Below the pieces are notes generated by a model. It saw nothing but the letters and a program-made list of their open reading frames with translations. It was not told the DNA's origin and searched no databases. The translations under genes were made by a program, and so were the position numbers. Positions 10,251 through 17,248 of a DNA stretch of 64,000 bases are shown piece after piece. Origin of the DNA: Acidimicrobiaceae bacterium UBA7830 (lineage in GTDB: Bacteria; Actinomycetota; Acidimicrobiia; Acidimicrobiales; Ilumatobacteraceae); NCBI GenBank assembly GCA_002501485.1, contig DLTS01000011.1, positions 1 to 64,000 of the forward strand, given 5' to 3'. Position 1 is the first letter of the stretch, and the number at the start of each line of letters is the position of its first letter.

Positions 10251-10328
10251 GTTGGATTGGTCCTCTAAATCTGCTGATAAATATTGGGGTTTCGCTCGTG
10301 CGTTACATCGATGTAACTACCCACATGT

Positions 10329-10348
10329 TTATCCACATCTGTGGAAAA
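10329..10348. promoter_or_regulatory. Pair of head-to-head DnaA boxes
   Basis: TTATCCACA (plus strand, 10329-10337) is followed two bases later by TGTGGAAAA (10340-10348), the complement of TTTTCCACA. Both match TTWTNCACA. The position is about 80 bases upstream of the dnaA start codon. Confidence 0.75.
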
Positions 10349-10421
10349 CGGTTATTTTGTTGTAGGTACACGTCAACTCGGCGCGCTGTATGGAAATCGC
10401 ACGCTATCACGCGGAGCAACC

Positions 10422-10430
10422 TGTGGAAAA
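10422..10430 (-). promoter_or_regulatory. DnaA box
   Basis: TGTGGAAAA, the complement of TTTTCCACA, matching TTWTNCACA. It is the third box in the dnaA-rpmH spacer. Confidence 0.65.
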
Positions 10431-10593
10431 CCGGACGAGTGTGTAAAGTGCAGGCGTGGTTGGCTCCGCCGGAGACAAACCGTAGTCTTTGGGAGTCTGG
10501 TTTCATATCCATGAAGCCGTCGTGTAGTCGAATGCCCGATCGTGGTCACCATGTATCTCGATCAGACCGGGTTCATTGAGGAGTGACGAAGAA

Positions 10594-10728
10594 GTGAAGC
10601 GAACCTTTCAACCAAATCAACATCGTCGTGCGAAGAAGCACGGTTTCCGAGCTCGAATGAGTACCCGCGCCGGCCGCGCCGTGCTTAAATCACGTCGGGC
10701 AAAGGGCCGCGCTCGTCTTTCCGCTTGA
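10594..10728 (+). CDS. rpmH: Large ribosomal subunit protein bL34
   Basis: A 44-residue, very basic protein starting at GTG and reading [20 protein letters not shown] then [18 protein letters not shown]. This is the canonical bL34 sequence and length. The GTG start is preceded by purine-rich GAGGAG/GAAGAAG. Its stop codon overlaps the rnpA start (TTGA), beginning a chain of overlapping genes rpmH-rnpA-yidD-yidC. Confidence 0.97.
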   Translation: MKRTFQPNQHRRAKKHGFRARMSTRAGRAVLKSRRAKGRARLSA

Positions 10729-11069
10729 TTCACCGAATCCGCACTGCGCACGAGTTTTCTCGACTCGATGCCGAAGGAATCCAGGTGCGGACTGATGTCT
10801 TGTGGTGCAAATTCCTTGCCGATCCAGCGATGTCGCCTCCTCGGGTGGCGTTTTCGATCGGACGCGCCCACGGTCACGCCGTTCGTCGAAATCTGGCACG
10901 ACGTCGATTACGGGAGCTTCTTCGCAGGCAGGCGCAAATGAACCTGCTGCCTTGCGGGGCTTTGATGGTCGGCATTATTCGTTCAAAAAGCGAACATATG
11001 TTCGATATGTCGCCCGAGATGCTGGCGCAGCAGGTTCAGAAGTTAGTCGAAGGGCTGCCGGCGCAATGA
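10725..11069 (+). CDS. rnpA: Ribonuclease P protein component
   Basis: Protein cofactor of RNase P, which trims tRNA 5' ends; 114 residues. The family signature is visible: [25 protein letters not shown] (about residues 40-64), equivalent to the RNR motif that binds P RNA. It starts at TTG, sharing four bases with the rpmH stop. It ends in ATGA shared with yidD. Confidence 0.93.
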   Translation: MIHRIRTAHEFSRLDAEGIQVRTDVLWCKFLADPAMSPPRVAFSIGRAHGHAVRRNLARRRLRELLRRQAQMNLLPCGALMVGIIRSKSEHMFDMSPEMLAQQVQKLVEGLPAQ

Positions 11070-11338
11070 GAGCGCCACGAATTCAGCAACGTATGCTGCG
11101 GGCGATTGAGTGGTATCAGCGGGCGTTTCAATGGCGTCCATCTCCCTGTCGATTCTCACCGACATGTTCGCACTATTCCCATGAAGCGATCTCGATGTAC
11201 GGCCCTGTTCGAGGGCTGTGGCTCACTATTCGCCGACTGTTGAGATGTCGGCCATTTGGACCATCGGGCTATGACCCGGTCCCGGATGTCGTACACGAGC
11301 CAGTCTCCCACCACCATGAACCAATGAGGTCCCAATGA
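11066..11338 (+). CDS. yidD: Membrane protein insertion efficiency factor YidD
   Basis: A 90-residue YidD/DUF37 protein. The conserved core includes [19 protein letters not shown] with its cysteines, and [13 protein letters not shown] near the C-terminus. YidD helps insertion of membrane proteins together with YidC. The start is the ATG overlapping the rnpA stop, and the stop overlaps the yidC ATG. The longer upstream extension in this frame is antisense-like noise inside rnpA. Confidence 0.93.
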   Translation: MRAPRIQQRMLRAIEWYQRAFQWRPSPCRFSPTCSHYSHEAISMYGPVRGLWLTIRRLLRCRPFGPSGYDPVPDVVHEPVSHHHEPMRSQ

Positions 11339-12435
11339 CAACAGTTTCGCTAATTGCTGGAGTGTTTGAAGTTCCTGCAGCTGTACTGAATTGGCTTTAC
11401 ACGCTCACCGGTAGCTATATGCTCGCCGTTTCACTGTCGGCATTCGTCGTGATGGCGATTGTCACGCCCCTCACGCTGAAGAGCACTAAGGGCATGTTGG
11501 AGATGCAGCGCTTAGCACCAGAAATGCGCCGTCTTCAGCAGCAGTACAAGACTGATCGGCAAAAACTCAATGAAGAAATGATGAAGCTTTACCAAGAGCA
11601 CAAGGTCAACCCAATGGCCTCATGTCTTCCGTTACTTGCACAAACACCAGTGTTCATTGTGATGTTTCGTATCCTTTACGACGCAACATATAAACCTGTT
11701 GGTGGCAACGAAGCCATAGCCAGGGCAGTGTTGACATCGGTGGGTCGGGGTCAAGAAACAATTGGCTTCCTCCCCCGGTATCTCTCTCTTGATTCAGAGA
11801 TGTACCAGGCGCTCGCTCGCCAAACCGAGATGTCGTCGTGGGGACTTGACCTCTCAAAATCACCGGCGAGCATGCTGGGCAGCAATTTTGGCCAAGGCCT
11901 CATCTATGCCGGCCTTGTGGTGGTTCTTGGCTTGTTGTACTTCTACCAGCAACGGATGGTTGCTGCGAGGGCCTCGATCAGCCCGACGATGTCAGAATCA
12001 CAACAGAAACTTATGCAGTACCTGCCGGTGGTCTTTGCAGTGTTCCAGATCTTCTTCCTTCTTGCGCTGGTGATCTACTACATCATTCAGTCGATTATCC
12101 GCATTTTTGTGCAGTTCTACATCACAAGACGGTTTTACGCTGACGACGAATCGCTGGGTCGTCAAGCCCAAGCCGCAAGTGCAAAGGCTCGAGAACTTTC
12201 CGAGAAAGACAGTGGAGGTGGCGGTCTTATCGCTCGGGCAAAGCGTGAGCTTGAAGATGCGACCGGAGCATCTTCAGAGACGAAGAGCACAAATTCAGGT
12301 GGAACGCGCCCTTCTCCAAAAGGTTCAAATTCTCGAACCAATGGTGGTTCGAAGGGCAGCAAGGGGCGTCCACAGTCATCGAAGAACAACCAGAGACGCG
12401 ATTTAGGTCGCCCCGGCGGGCAGCGTAAGCGTTGA
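11335..12435 (+). CDS. yidC: Membrane protein insertase YidC
   Basis: A 366-residue YidC/Oxa1 insertase of the Gram-positive type, without the large periplasmic domain. The first helices lie near residues 5-45, followed by the cytoplasmic coiled hairpin ([20 protein letters not shown], about 65-84) and the [16 protein letters not shown] segment. Further helices lie at about 185-260. The C-terminal ~90 residues form a polar, Ser/Gly/Lys-rich basic tail, as expected for a ribosome-contacting extension. Confidence 0.96.
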   Translation: MTTVSLIAGVFEVPAAVLNWLYTLTGSYMLAVSLSAFVVMAIVTPLTLKSTKGMLEMQRLAPEMRRLQQQYKTDRQKLNEEMMKLYQEHKVNPMASCLPLLAQTPVFIVMFRILYDATYKPVGGNEAIARAVLTSVGRGQETIGFLPRYLSLDSEMYQALARQTEMSSWGLDLSKSPASMLGSNFGQGLIYAGLVVVLGLLYFYQQRMVAARASISPTMSESQQKLMQYLPVVFAVFQIFFLLALVIYYIIQSIIRIFVQFYITRRFYADDESLGRQAQAASAKARELSEKDSGGGGLIARAKRELEDATGASSETKSTNSGGTRPSPKGSNSRTNGGSKGSKGRPQSSKNNQRRDLGRPGGQRKR

Positions 12436-12459
12436 GACTAGGACAGAAAGAGACTTTTC

Positions 12460-13281
12460 ATGGAATGGGTTACAACAACGGGTCGTAGCGTTGAAGAGGC
12501 AACAGAGGCAGCTCTTGATCAACTCGGTGTTGCAGCTGATGAAGCCGACATCGAGGTTCTCGAGGAGCCCAAAAGCGGTTTATTTGGCCGAACACGTGGC
12601 GAAGCGAAGGTTCGGGGACGGGTGCGACCGACAGAAGTACGGTCCAAGCGTGAGAACCGTCGCTCGCGCGGAAACAAAAACGACGGTCAACAGCGGCGCG
12701 AACGTCAATCGTCTGATGCGTCGGGTAACAACAAGTCATCACAATCGCGCAAGAATGGCGGACAACGAAGTACTCGCAACTCAAAGAATGAGAAACTAAT
12801 GAATGATGAACAACGTGATCCAGTTGAACCAGCGGCAGTTGGCGAGGCAGCTGAGACGTTCATGACCGGTCTTGCCACCGCATTTGGCGTTGAAGCCACC
12901 GTTGTTGTTGAGCGAGAAGACACTGAGATCGAGGTTGCCATGAATGGCTCCGACCTTGGTTTGTTGGTTGGGCCCGGAGGACGCACGTTGACCGCCGTTC
13001 AAGACCTTGTGCGGGTTGCTGCGCAGCGCCGCCTCGGAGATCATGACACCCATCTTCGCCTTGATATTGCGGGGTATCGCGAGCGTCGGAAAGCCTCACT
13101 CGAAGCGTTCGCTCGAAAGATTGCTCAGCAAGTGCGTGAGTCTGGCAAAGCCCTCGCAATCGAGCCGATGGCATCACCTGATCGCAAGGTCATTCATGAT
13201 GTTCTCGCCGGCGAAGAGGGCGTGTCGACCGCATCCAAGGGTGAAGATCCAAACCGTCGGGTCATCGTCTCACCAGGTTGA
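12460..13281 (+). CDS. jag: RNA-binding protein Jag/KhpB
   Basis: A 273-residue protein with three parts. A Jag_N domain (MEWVTTTGRSVEEATEAAL, ending in KSGLFGRTRGEAKVRGRV, residues 1-60) is followed by a charged low-complexity linker (about 65-130), then a KH domain (motif GLLVGPGGRTL) and a C-terminal R3H segment (DRKVIHDVL). KhpB binds RNA and affects cell division and envelope synthesis in other Gram-positives. The linker is longer than in Firmicute homologues. Confidence 0.94.
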   Translation: MEWVTTTGRSVEEATEAALDQLGVAADEADIEVLEEPKSGLFGRTRGEAKVRGRVRPTEVRSKRENRRSRGNKNDGQQRRERQSSDASGNNKSSQSRKNGGQRSTRNSKNEKLMNDEQRDPVEPAAVGEAAETFMTGLATAFGVEATVVVEREDTEIEVAMNGSDLGLLVGPGGRTLTAVQDLVRVAAQRRLGDHDTHLRLDIAGYRERRKASLEAFARKIAQQVRESGKALAIEPMASPDRKVIHDVLAGEEGVSTASKGEDPNRRVIVSPG

Positions 13282-13304
13282 CCTCCGCTCTGTAGGGCGG
13301 CAAC

Positions 13305-13862
13305 GTGCTTATGATGGATGAACTCCTCCTCAGCGTGCTGCAACTCGCAAAAGACGCTGGTGTCATTGGTAGAACAGATCTCGTAGAAGAAATCTCTCGA
13401 GCTCGGGTGTTTGTTGCCGGTCTTAGCACCTACCCAAGCGACATAGCGGTGCTAGATATCGGTTCAGGGGGCGGCTTGCCGGGTCTTGTGATCGCTCATG
13501 ACCGACCCGATGTCCACGTCACACTGATTGACCGGCGCGAAAAACGAACTGATCTTCTGCAACGTCAGGCCACTCGGCTTCGCCAACATCAACCTGGACA
13601 CCCCATTGATGTGATGTGCGGAGACGTTCGCGCCCTTCAGGGCAAACGGACATTTGATGTGATCACCTCTCGAAGCTTCGGGCCACCCGAGGTCGTCGTT
13701 GAGACCGCGCTTCCTCTGCTCACGCCCGCGGGCAGATTGCTGGTGTCAGAACCACCACACTCAGACGGAAACCGCTGGCGTGCGGCGTTGTCGAGCGACA
13801 TTTCGGCCTCGGTTGAGCTGTTTTCGCGAGACTCAGGAACGCTTGCCATCATCAGCGGGTGA
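13305..13862 (+). CDS. rsmG: 16S rRNA (guanine-N7) methyltransferase RsmG
   Basis: A SAM-dependent methyltransferase for 16S rRNA G527; loss gives low-level streptomycin resistance in other species. The motif I is VLDIGSGGGLPGLVIA and the later motif is DVITSRSFGPPEVVVE. At 185 residues it is shorter than typical RsmG (about 205-240), with a reduced N-terminus. The GTG start at 13305 follows AGGGCGG; the ATGs at 13311 and 13314 are alternatives. Gene order jag-rsmG-parA-parB is canonical. Confidence 0.92.
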   Translation: MLMMDELLLSVLQLAKDAGVIGRTDLVEEISRARVFVAGLSTYPSDIAVLDIGSGGGLPGLVIAHDRPDVHVTLIDRREKRTDLLQRQATRLRQHQPGHPIDVMCGDVRALQGKRTFDVITSRSFGPPEVVVETALPLLTPAGRLLVSEPPHSDGNRWRAALSSDISASVELFSRDSGTLAIISG

Positions 13863-13869
13863 GACCAGT

Positions 13870-13883
13870 GTTTCCCAGGAAAC
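13870..13883. promoter_or_regulatory. parS-like centromere site 1 (GTTTCCCAGGAAAC)
   Basis: A near-perfect 14-bp palindrome in the rsmG-parA gap, eight bases after the rsmG stop. The outer bases match parS (GTTTC/GAAAC), but the centre is CCAGG instead of CACGTG, so it resembles the Noc-binding site core. Its role as a ParB loading site is inferred from position and symmetry. Confidence 0.7.
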
Positions 13884-13890
13884 CACAGGC

Positions 13891-13899
13891 TGTGGATAA
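13891..13899 (-). promoter_or_regulatory. DnaA box (exact TTATCCACA)
   Basis: TGTGGATAA, the complement of TTATCCACA, lies eight bases from parS-like site 1 in the rsmG-parA spacer. It may link DnaA to partition-gene expression, or form part of a dispersed origin. Confidence 0.65.
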
Positions 13900-13958
13900 C
13901 ACTGTTGAAATTCCATGACTGAAACTGCGCGTCTCAACTTGAAGCTGAATCAAAAATC

Positions 13959-13972
13959 GTTTCCCGGGAAAC
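13959..13972. promoter_or_regulatory. parS-like centromere site 2 (GTTTCCCGGGAAAC)
   Basis: A perfect 14-bp palindrome 55 bases ahead of the parA start. Bases 1-5 equal canonical parS and the central CCCGGG equals the Noc site, so the site is a parS/NBS hybrid. Together with site 1 it forms a pair 76 bases apart. ParB bound here could also repress parAB. Confidence 0.75.
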
Positions 13973-14026
13973 AATTCAGTGTGAAATGGGTTGTGTAATC
14001 AGGTAATACGAGGCAAAGTGTCGTTG

Positions 14027-14857
14027 ATGAGCGAAATCTCACCGTCGTCAACACCTTCGCAGATGCCAGCACGAAGCCTGCCTCGAGTGATTGCAGTTGC
14101 GAACCAGAAGGGCGGCGTAGGCAAGACCACGACCTCAATCAACACGGCGGCCGCACTCGCTCAAATGGGGCTTAAGGTGCTCCTCATCGACATTGATCCT
14201 CAGGCGAATGCAACGAGCGGCTTAGGTATTGATGTTCGGTCTCTTGACAGCTCGATTCTTGACGTCTTAATTGATGACGCCCCGCTGTCAGACTGCCTCT
14301 GTCCTACCGAAATTTACGGGTTGCAAGTGGCCCCATCGAACCTTCGTCTCGCGGACGCAGAAATGACGATGTATTCGATGTTGGCACGTGAAACACGATT
14401 GAAGAACGCAGTTGATGCAGTTGTTGGCCAGTTTGATTACATCATTATTGATTGTCCACCGTCATTGGGACTACTGACACTCAACGCTCTGTGCGCTGCT
14501 CGAGAAGTGTTGATTCCTATTCAATGTGAATACTTTGCGCTCGAAGGCGTAGGTCAATTGCTCGAAAACGTACTTCGTATTCGCCGAAGCGGGCTGAACC
14601 CCACTCTTGAAGTGTCGTCAATCGTCTGTGTGATGTACGACGCACGAACAAATCTCGCTGAAGAAGTAGTCGATGAGATCCGCCAACACTTTGGCTCAAC
14701 TGTTCTGAAAACGGTGGTCCCACGAAACATCAGACTCTCAGAGTCGCCAAAGTACGGGATACCGATCATCACACACGATCCGATGTCTCGTGGCGCAATA
14801 GCGTACATCGACGTTGCACGGGAGGTGCACAATGGCTCGCAACCAACGGCAGGGTAG
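14027..14857 (+). CDS. parA: Chromosome partitioning ATPase ParA (Soj)
   Basis: A 276-residue deviant-Walker ATPase that moves ParB-parS complexes over the nucleoid. The Walker A is KGGVGKTTTS (signature lysine present), the A' motif is YIIIDCPPSLGLL, and the DIDPQANATSG segment is conserved. An N-terminal extension of about 20 residues precedes the ATPase fold. The start ATG at 14027 is chosen because the longer in-frame option (TTG at 13991) lies close to the palindromes. It overlaps parB by 26 bases. Confidence 0.95.
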   Translation: MSEISPSSTPSQMPARSLPRVIAVANQKGGVGKTTTSINTAAALAQMGLKVLLIDIDPQANATSGLGIDVRSLDSSILDVLIDDAPLSDCLCPTEIYGLQVAPSNLRLADAEMTMYSMLARETRLKNAVDAVVGQFDYIIIDCPPSLGLLTLNALCAAREVLIPIQCEYFALEGVGQLLENVLRIRRSGLNPTLEVSSIVCVMYDARTNLAEEVVDEIRQHFGSTVLKTVVPRNIRLSESPKYGIPIITHDPMSRGAIAYIDVAREVHNGSQPTAG

Positions 14858-15749
14858 AGGTCTAAGTTCACTTATCCCAAGCGGGATGGATGAAGTATTC
14901 GGGCGGAGTGGTGATGCTCCCGCTCTCCGCGACATTCCCCTTCATTCCATCAAGCCGAATCCACACCAGCCCCGGCAACTGTTTGACGAGGACGGCCTTC
15001 AGGAACTGGCAGCTTCCATTGCCCAGATTGGCGTGCTACAACCCATTCTTGTTCGCCCTGCAGATAGCGGGTATGAACTCATTGCTGGTGAGCGGCGTTG
15101 GCGAGCAGCAGGAATCGCTGCGCTTGAGGTGATTCCAGCGATTGTTCGAACCACAGATGACATGTCATCGATGGAACAGGCGCTTGTAGAGAATCTCCAT
15201 CGCGCAGACCTAACGCCACTTGAAGAAGCTGCCGCGTATCACCAACTCATTGAAGATTTTGGCTTCACTCACGAGCAGATTGCAGAACGAGTGGGAAAGA
15301 GCAGATCAGCAATCTCTAACGCCTTGCGTTTGATGGCATTGCCCACTGAGATTCAGCAGTATCTCCGTGATAGTCGTCTCACTGCCCGTCATGCTAGGTC
15401 ACTACTCTCTGTCGACGATGCAGAAACACAACTTCGGTTTGCGCACGAGGCAGTTAGCAATGAGTTGACAGTACGGGAGTTGGAAGCACTGATTTCAGGT
15501 CAGAATTCGCGGCAGCCAGTGACGCCGCCAACGCAACCCGCAGATGGGGCAGGGCTTGTCGAGGGAACTCGGTTGCGTGAGGCAGGTGTTATTGAGGTTG
15601 AAGAAGCACTTGCACGGTGGCTGGATACGCGTGTTCGCGTGTCGCTTGGAGCGTCAAAGGGCAGAATTGCAATCGATTTTGCTGACCTCGATGACCTTCG
15701 ACGCATCCACCGAATCGTGTTTGGTGATGAACCAACAAGCGCTCCTTGA
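14832..15749 (+). CDS. parB: Chromosome partitioning protein ParB (Spo0J)
   Basis: A 305-residue CTP-dependent DNA clamp. The CTPase motifs are GERRWRA and the ENLHRADL arginine motif. A central HTH domain (GKSRSAISNALRLMALP, then LTARHARSLL) is followed by a C-terminal dimerisation domain. Aligned to the ParB/Noc specificity positions known from the literature (173/179/184/201), it reads R-A-A-R: Arg at the first position as in ParB, Arg before HAR at the last as in Noc (ParB normally has Gly). The upstream cognate sites are likewise hybrid. Confidence 0.95.
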   Translation: MARNQRQGRGLSSLIPSGMDEVFGRSGDAPALRDIPLHSIKPNPHQPRQLFDEDGLQELAASIAQIGVLQPILVRPADSGYELIAGERRWRAAGIAALEVIPAIVRTTDDMSSMEQALVENLHRADLTPLEEAAAYHQLIEDFGFTHEQIAERVGKSRSAISNALRLMALPTEIQQYLRDSRLTARHARSLLSVDDAETQLRFAHEAVSNELTVRELEALISGQNSRQPVTPPTQPADGAGLVEGTRLREAGVIEVEEALARWLDTRVRVSLGASKGRIAIDFADLDDLRRIHRIVFGDEPTSAP

Positions 15750-15785
15750 GGCTGGGAGCCTCAACCTCTTGCTGAGAATTACCAG

Positions 15786-15816
15786 ATCCACAGTAAAATG
15801 AATATACTGTGGATAA
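15786..15816. promoter_or_regulatory. Inverted DnaA-box pair in AT-rich parB-cwlM spacer
   Basis: ATCCACAGTA (15786-15795) and TACTGTGGAT (15805-15814) form a perfect 10-bp inverted repeat around a 9-base AT-rich loop. The right arm belongs to an exact DnaA box (TGTGGATAA, 15808-15816) and the left to a degenerate one (AGATCCACA). It lies in the convergent parB/cwlM gap. A hairpin terminator for parB is an alternative. Confidence 0.55.
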
Positions 15817-15861
15817 TTCACACACCGGCTAATAAAGCGCTTTTTATACAAGAGTAATGCG

Positions 15862-15888
15862 AAATAAATGAATATTATTCATTTATTT
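15862..15888. repeat. AT-only inverted repeat over the cwlM stop
   Basis: AAATAAATGAAT (15862-15873) and ATTCATTTATTT (15877-15888) are perfect 12-base inverted arms around ATT, overlapping the cwlM stop codon. It could act as a weak bidirectional terminator between the convergent genes, or as an easily melted element beside the DnaA boxes. Confidence 0.5.
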
Positions 15889-16855
15889 GACGAACCCACC
15901 GTTCGACTGCGAGAACCACACCCCGAACAATTGTTGGTGTCTGACCAACGATTTCCGAGGTGGGGCCCAGACGCCACAACACGGCCGGCATACGAGTTTC
16001 TCGAAGGACCGGAACGCGTGCTCCAATCACGTCAACATCCTCCCGCCTCAGCGGGTACCGAACATCATGAGCTAGTTGCTCACTGAGCGACCGACCCGCA
16101 GCAGATTCAAATCCAGGTACGGCGTAGTACTGGATGAGAGACACCGGCTCATGTGCAGCTTCGAATCCGATGTACACATCTGCTCGGTAGCGATTCGCTA
16201 GTGCTGCATGTGTTGACGCATCAGGGTCACCAATCACAGTGGCTGATGCGGAATGTTGACGAAGAGCAGTGGTGACCTGCCGAGCAAGCGCCCCAAGGCC
16301 GCCATACTCGCCGATCACGATTCTGAGGTGACCCAATGAACGACGCCCGGAAGTCACGGCAGCAACCTCACGAACCATGACGACTCCGGGTCCGGAGCCA
16401 GTATTTCGAGACAGCACATCAAGCGCTGAGACCGTGTCAGGACCGCAGATCCCGTCGTCGGGGAGCCCCGAGTTTCGCTGGAGATCTTGGAGTGCGGCTG
16501 TGGTATCCGGCCCGAAAATGCCGTCGACCCGTCCGCAATCAAATCCTAAACGGGCGAGTATTCGTTGTAGCTCGGCGACGTCTTCGCCTCGAAGATTTGG
16601 AGCGGTGAGCATAAGCAGCCGGTCACCAAGTGCCCAACCAGACTCGACAAGAAGCGACCAGGTGAGTTCATCGCAACTGCCCGTGGGTGGAATACCCTGC
16701 GATGCCTGGAAAGAGGTAACGGCCTCTTTCGTCGAATCACCAAACCAACCGCTTTCGGTTGCCCGAATCGGATACGACGATCGAATAAGTCGTCGTTGGA
16801 GATCCCTAACGGCTTCGCCGCGCTCGCCGTGGGTTAGTGGGAGTTGCCCAGAAAT
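15875..16855 (-). CDS. cwlM: CwlM-like peptidoglycan-synthesis regulator (pseudo-amidase)
   Basis: Reading upstream of the first ATG (16612) gives an intact second peptidoglycan-binding repeat (LPLTHGERGEAVRDLQRRL), so the ATG is not the start. The frame has no ATG, GTG or TTG before it enters trxA. ATT at 16853-16855, eight bases after GAGGAG, is the best start (326 residues). There are two PG_binding_1 repeats (about 8-70 and 85-145) and an amidase_3 fold (165-326). The zinc and catalytic residues are missing: DPGHGG is replaced by IGEYGG, SIHAN by IGFEA, and the catalytic Glu region reads PAVLWRLG. Mycobacterial CwlM, at the same locus, is likewise a degenerate amidase that activates MurA when phosphorylated by PknB. 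Confidence 0.85.
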   Translation of the reverse strand: MSGQLPLTHGERGEAVRDLQRRLIRSSYPIRATESGWFGDSTKEAVTSFQASQGIPPTGSCDELTWSLLVESGWALGDRLLMLTAPNLRGEDVAELQRILARLGFDCGRVDGIFGPDTTAALQDLQRNSGLPDDGICGPDTVSALDVLSRNTGSGPGVVMVREVAAVTSGRRSLGHLRIVIGEYGGLGALARQVTTALRQHSASATVIGDPDASTHAALANRYRADVYIGFEAAHEPVSLIQYYAVPGFESAAGRSLSEQLAHDVRYPLRREDVDVIGARVPVLRETRMPAVLWRLGPTSEIVGQTPTIVRGVVLAVERWVRQINE

Positions 16856-17166
16856 GTTCCGAACTCCTCGAGGAGAGCTGATTTGCTCTTCGCTCCGACA
16901 ATTCGGTGAACGGCCTCTCCGCCATTGAACACGATCATTGTTGGGATACTCATCACTTGGTATCGCATGGCGATATCGGGGTTTTCATCCACGTTAAGTT
17001 TCGCAATTGTCATCTGATCGGCGTTCTCTGTTGCGATCTCGTCGAGAATCGGAGCAACCATTTTGCATGGACCGCACCACTCTGCCCAGAAATCGACGAC
17101 AACTGGAACATTCGATGCTCCAACGGTTTCGTCAAACGTGCTGGTGGTCAAATTGATTGATGCCAT
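16834..17166 (-). CDS. trxA: Thioredoxin
   Basis: A 110-residue cytosolic thioredoxin with active site WCGPC (Cys31/Cys34) and cis-proline MSIPTMIVF. The upstream trxB (82-base gap) supplies its reductase. The 3' end overlaps the inferred start of cwlM by 22 bases, and its Glu-Glu codons (GAGGAG) double as a potential Shine-Dalgarno for cwlM. Confidence 0.97.
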   Translation of the reverse strand: MASINLTTSTFDETVGASNVPVVVDFWAEWCGPCKMVAPILDEIATENADQMTIAKLNVDENPDIAMRYQVMSIPTMIVFNGGEAVHRIVGAKSKSALLEEFGTFLGNSH

Positions 17167-17248
17167 TTCGATTCCTTTGTGTTCCGCAAACTGAGAGAGC
17201 GTGTTCCGAGACTACCGCGACGAATGCGGTCTTGTTTGGCATCAAGAG

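Larger units (their letters stand above)
10251..10593. other. dnaA-rpmH divergent spacer, candidate oriC / dnaA promoter region
   Basis: A 343-base gene-free spacer where gene polarity flips. It has three good DnaA boxes: TTATCCACA at 10329-10337 (exact consensus), the complement of TTTTCCACA at 10340-10348, and the same sequence again at 10422-10430. The first two face each other two bases apart. A GAGGAG motif at 10578-10583 and GAAGAAG at 10588-10594 precede the rpmH GTG. The boxes could serve initiation, DnaA autoregulation, or both. Confidence 0.6.

Noticed and set aside
13861..14000. Riboswitch or attenuator ahead of parA
   Set aside because: The symmetric elements are explained by parS-like palindromes and a DnaA box; no aptamer-like conserved core was seen.
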